Shown here: piece after piece, positions 61,817-64,000 of the stretch
Numbering within the stretch: the first letter of the stretch is position 1
How the letters are laid out: each line of letters begins with the position of its first letter
DNA from: Helichrysum umbraculigerum
Taxonomy: Eukaryota > Streptophyta > Magnoliopsida > Asterales > Asteraceae
Assembly (NCBI GenBank): GCA_949592205.1
Contig: CATIUR010000005.1
Coordinates: 25,313,679-25,377,678, forward strand
Reading direction: 5' to 3'
Length of the DNA stretch: 64,000 nt
Made by a program: the position numbers and the translations under genes
The notes under the pieces: model-generated
Told to the model about the DNA's origin: nothing
The model's database searches: none
The model's input: the letters and a program-made list of their open reading frames with translations, nothing else

Positions 61817-62888
61817 TTTTTTTTTTTGAAAGGTAGAGAATGTTATATTAATCAAAGGCTAATAGCAAGACGCTATAAGCCACCATAGTATACTTACAAT
61901 AAGAGACATGACACCAAGAACCCCCATTTTTTTCCGGAACTTAACTGTGAGGATACCTAAAGAGATAAAAAAAACCTGAAAATCCCAGGAAAAAATCCCC
62001 GAAACTAGAGGTCGCGCCACCGGTTTTCACTCTAGAACGTTTTTTAAAGTATCCCATACAGTTCCGGAACAATAAAACACCAGCTAAATACTCAACAAAA
62101 CGAGATACACAAAGATAATGACCATTACAATTTAAACTGACACCAATTATCCCAAGATAGATCATTCCTTTTAGCTCTTCCTTTGATCCATAAGAATGAA
62201 AGTCTTTGCATTTCTTCCTTGACTCGCAACCATGGTGAAATCACACCTCTAAAGCACGCTTCATTCCTTGCTTTCCACAAACACCAACATGCTGTGAGAA
62301 CAATCGCTTTGATATAAGGCTTGATCCGTTCATTTGCTTCACCTCCTATGCAATATAGGTCTCGGACAGAAAAAGCATAAATAGGTAACAATTTGCACCA
62401 AGAACTAATGAAACTCCAGAGCATATTAGCTACCTCACAAGAAACTAATATATGATAAATGGATTCATCGAAATTTTTACAAAGAGGGCAAAGTAAGGAT
62501 GTGACCTGAATGTTTCTTTTTACCAAGGCATCCCGAGTAGATAACCGATCCATTTCAGCTCTCCAAAAGAATATATTTACTTTACCTGGGATCCATTTAC
62601 ACTATTCATAAGAGAAATCAGAATTTTGGGACAAGGTGTTGCTCATAAGTCTTCTGGCCGAAGCAACCGAAAAAGAACCGGATGAGTCTCCTTTCCAAAC
62701 CCACTTGTCGTCAACCTTTTCAATGAGATCCGTAATGTCTAAATGAAATTTCATCAGATCCTTCTGCACTTTATTTATGTTTGTCCATGTACTCGCTATA
62801 CCTTTCCTGAGTGGCATCAACTGGTTGTTTCTTCTGTCCCCATGGATAGATCTGATAACTTGACTCCAAACTTTATTTGTTTCATGGT
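61817..62888 (-). mobile_element. 5'-truncated LINE, 15-bp TSD
   Basis: About 1.07 kb with an A tail (minus strand) at 61828-61817. It is flanked by GAAAAACACCAAGTT at 61802-61816 and 62889-62903. Truncation at the 5' end is normal for LINEs. Confidence 0.92.
62125..62820 (-). pseudogene. LINE ORF2 C-terminal part with zf-RVT domain
   Basis: 62553-62125 reads MDRLSTRDALVKRN...SLLCPLCKNFDESIYHIL...CEVANMLW, the zinc-binding RT-associated domain (zf-RVT: CPLC...H...C) that ends plant LINE ORF2 proteins. 62820-62602 is the preceding part (WVWKGDSSGSFSVASARRLM) in another frame, so at least one frameshift or stop lies near 62590. RT and endonuclease were lost by 5' truncation. Confidence 0.85.
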
Positions 62889-62965
62889 GAAAAACACCAA
62901 GTTGGTAATTAATTTTTCCCTACGCACCATTTTAGTCAAAAACTCGGAAATTCATGAGCATGTTC

Positions 62966-63478
62966 AAAATTGTTGGTGATGTTTTGTTGTTCAATAAATC
63001 TTAATGATTATATATTAGCAAGCCACTATCGATAGAAAGTATCCCCCTTAGTGACAAAATATAAGTACTAATGAATAATCATATAGAATTTGGTTAACCA
63101 CAATAGGGTTTTAGGTGCTAAAGATGGTGATGCATAAGTAGGAAATGTAGTTTGTGAGGTTTAAGTTTGTTTCATTATGTATGTGTTGATGTTTAAATCT
63201 TTTGTACACTATTCGAATAAGAATTGTCGGACTTTTAATTCTTCTCAAATAAAATTATATGGAGTAGTTCTTTTTATGTTGGGCTTTAAATAAACATGTT
63301 ATTACTAATTTTTATAACATCAGTCTATTCATTTTCTCTCATATAAAATTTAGTATTGACAAAACTAAAAAAATTTAACAAATATATACTAACTTAAATA
63401 AAATACAACTACAAAAGCTAACTATCCAAGATAAATATATATAAGTGAAAATATAAATAACCAAAACACTTTAGATTC
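62966..63478. other. Non-coding region
   Basis: No supported frames; probably Helitron body. Confidence 0.4.
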
Positions 63479-63507
63479 GCCCGCGTTGTCGCGGGTCTTT
63501 TATCTAG
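63479..63507 (+). mobile_element. Helitron 3' end
   Basis: Hairpin CCCGCGTTGTCGCGGG then TCTTTTATCTAG and T. It is almost identical to the ends at 45019 and (inverted) 51502, so one family. If its 5' end lies left of 56.2 kb, this Helitron would enclose the DNMT2-like and B56-like exons, which have the same orientation; that end was not found. Confidence 0.78.
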
Positions 63508-63850
63508 TAAACATCAAATGATAATACCCTTAATCATTAGTTATTTCATCCAAGCAAGTGTTTAAAGATTTAGCTACTCATAACCACGCAAGAACAGTCA
63601 AAAGAAACAATTGAAATCAAAGCAAACATGATTATATAAAATAAATAGAGTTTACGAATGATTACAATGATCCTGATGATTAATCCTCATAACTAAATGA
63701 TTAAAACAATCGAAATATCTTCATAAGAGTGAAAAACCTTCAAGAGTTCAGAGAAAATTCGTAACTAGGGTTTGATGTATCAGAAGTTATCTAAAAAATA
63801 ATAAAAAACATTTTAAATCCTTTCCAAAACTTCTGAAACCGTCGCCTTTA
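63508..63850. other. Non-coding region
   Basis: No supported features. Confidence 0.5.
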
Positions 63851-64000
63851 CGCGATCCAAGATTTCATCCAGGATCGCGTATCCAGTATATTTACGCGAT
63901 CCAACTTTTCATTTCGGATCGTGTAATTAGCCTTCAGAATCCACCGTTAATGATTAACGCCTAATTACGCGATCCAACTTTTCCCTTAGGATCGCATACT
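63851..64000. repeat. Palindrome cluster, TTACGCGATCC type, cut by window end
   Basis: Three units with ACGCGATCC and GGATCGCGTA-like arms (one GGATCGTGTA) enclosing 12-16 bp. The arms match those at 28373 and 34157, but loops and spacers are new. Probably part of another LTR beyond the edge. Confidence 0.75.

Larger units (their letters stand above)
60391..62965. mobile_element. Long inverted-repeat (foldback) element with nested insertions
   Basis: Left arm about 60397-60665 and right arm about 61610-61801 plus 62904-62960 are inverse copies. Blocks pair in order: GAGTTTTTGAC, AATGGTG, GTAGGGAAAAAT, TGGTGTTTTTCT, ATTTTGCTGCA, AATTTGTAAC. The LINE at 61817-62888 splits the right arm and the MITE at 61112-61434 lies in the loop. 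Ends and TSD of the host element are not resolved. Confidence 0.7.

Overview
The window is nuclear DNA from a higher plant, most likely a eudicot (an Asteraceae-type genome is my guess, not shown). It is AT-rich and has long LTR retrotransposons primed by initiator tRNA-Met, tRNA-derived SINEs, Helitrons with CTAG ends, hAT and Mutator-like MITEs, LINE fragments and interrupted genes with GT-AG introns. Nothing prokaryotic is present. Almost everything is transposable element. The only intact-looking gene is a two-exon small heat-shock protein gene, present twice.

Layout. 1-8788: tandem array LTR-internal-LTR-internal-LTR of a non-autonomous element with 2855-bp LTRs and only 727 bp between them. 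8789-12627: Helitron ends, one complete 804-bp Helitron and a MITE. 12628-15975: probable solo LTR of another long-LTR family, ending in a CA/TA microsatellite. 16.1-18.9 kb: a SINE and a hAT MITE, both with target-site duplications (TSDs). 18987-20530: first copy of a duplicated segment with the sHSP gene. 21174-36754: minus-strand Helitron split by a 12.4-kb Ty3-type retroelement (22820-35250, TSD TAATA). That element is a mosaic: gag-pol is frameshifted and cut inside integrase, then joined to non-coding sequence related to the 5' array family and to a foreign 3' LTR. 38987-41074: minus-strand Helitron carrying two foldback MITEs. 41214-41414: SINE. 41905-44583: solo LTR of the array family, TSD TAATT. 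45.0-47.1 kb: Helitron end, LTR fragment and LINE fragment. 47396-49587: second copy of the sHSP segment, split by a 676-bp inverted-repeat element. 49763-50544: another foldback MITE. 51502-55269: minus-strand Helitron with possible captured exons. 56.2-58.0 kb: exon fragments resembling DNMT2 tRNA methyltransferase and the PP2A B56 regulatory subunit. 60.4-62.96 kb: long inverted-repeat element with a MITE in its loop and a LINE in one arm. 63.5 kb: Helitron 3' end. 63.85 kb to the edge: start of another palindromic repeat array.

The most unusual pattern is in the retroelements. In three places (array LTRs, solo LTR at 41.9 kb, mosaic element at 28.7 kb) a conserved block of about 120 bp is followed about 40 bp later by a cluster of short palindromes, but the palindrome sequence differs completely between them (ATTCCTGRGGAAT, GCCATGGCCATG, ACGCGATCC...GGATCGCGT). 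Similar clusters without the block lie at 13.4, 34.2 and 63.9 kb. This looks like an exchangeable hairpin module at a fixed place in the LTR.

Limits: no alignments could be run. Percent identities, family names and ages are by eye. Boundaries with TSDs are firm; others are marked as approximate.
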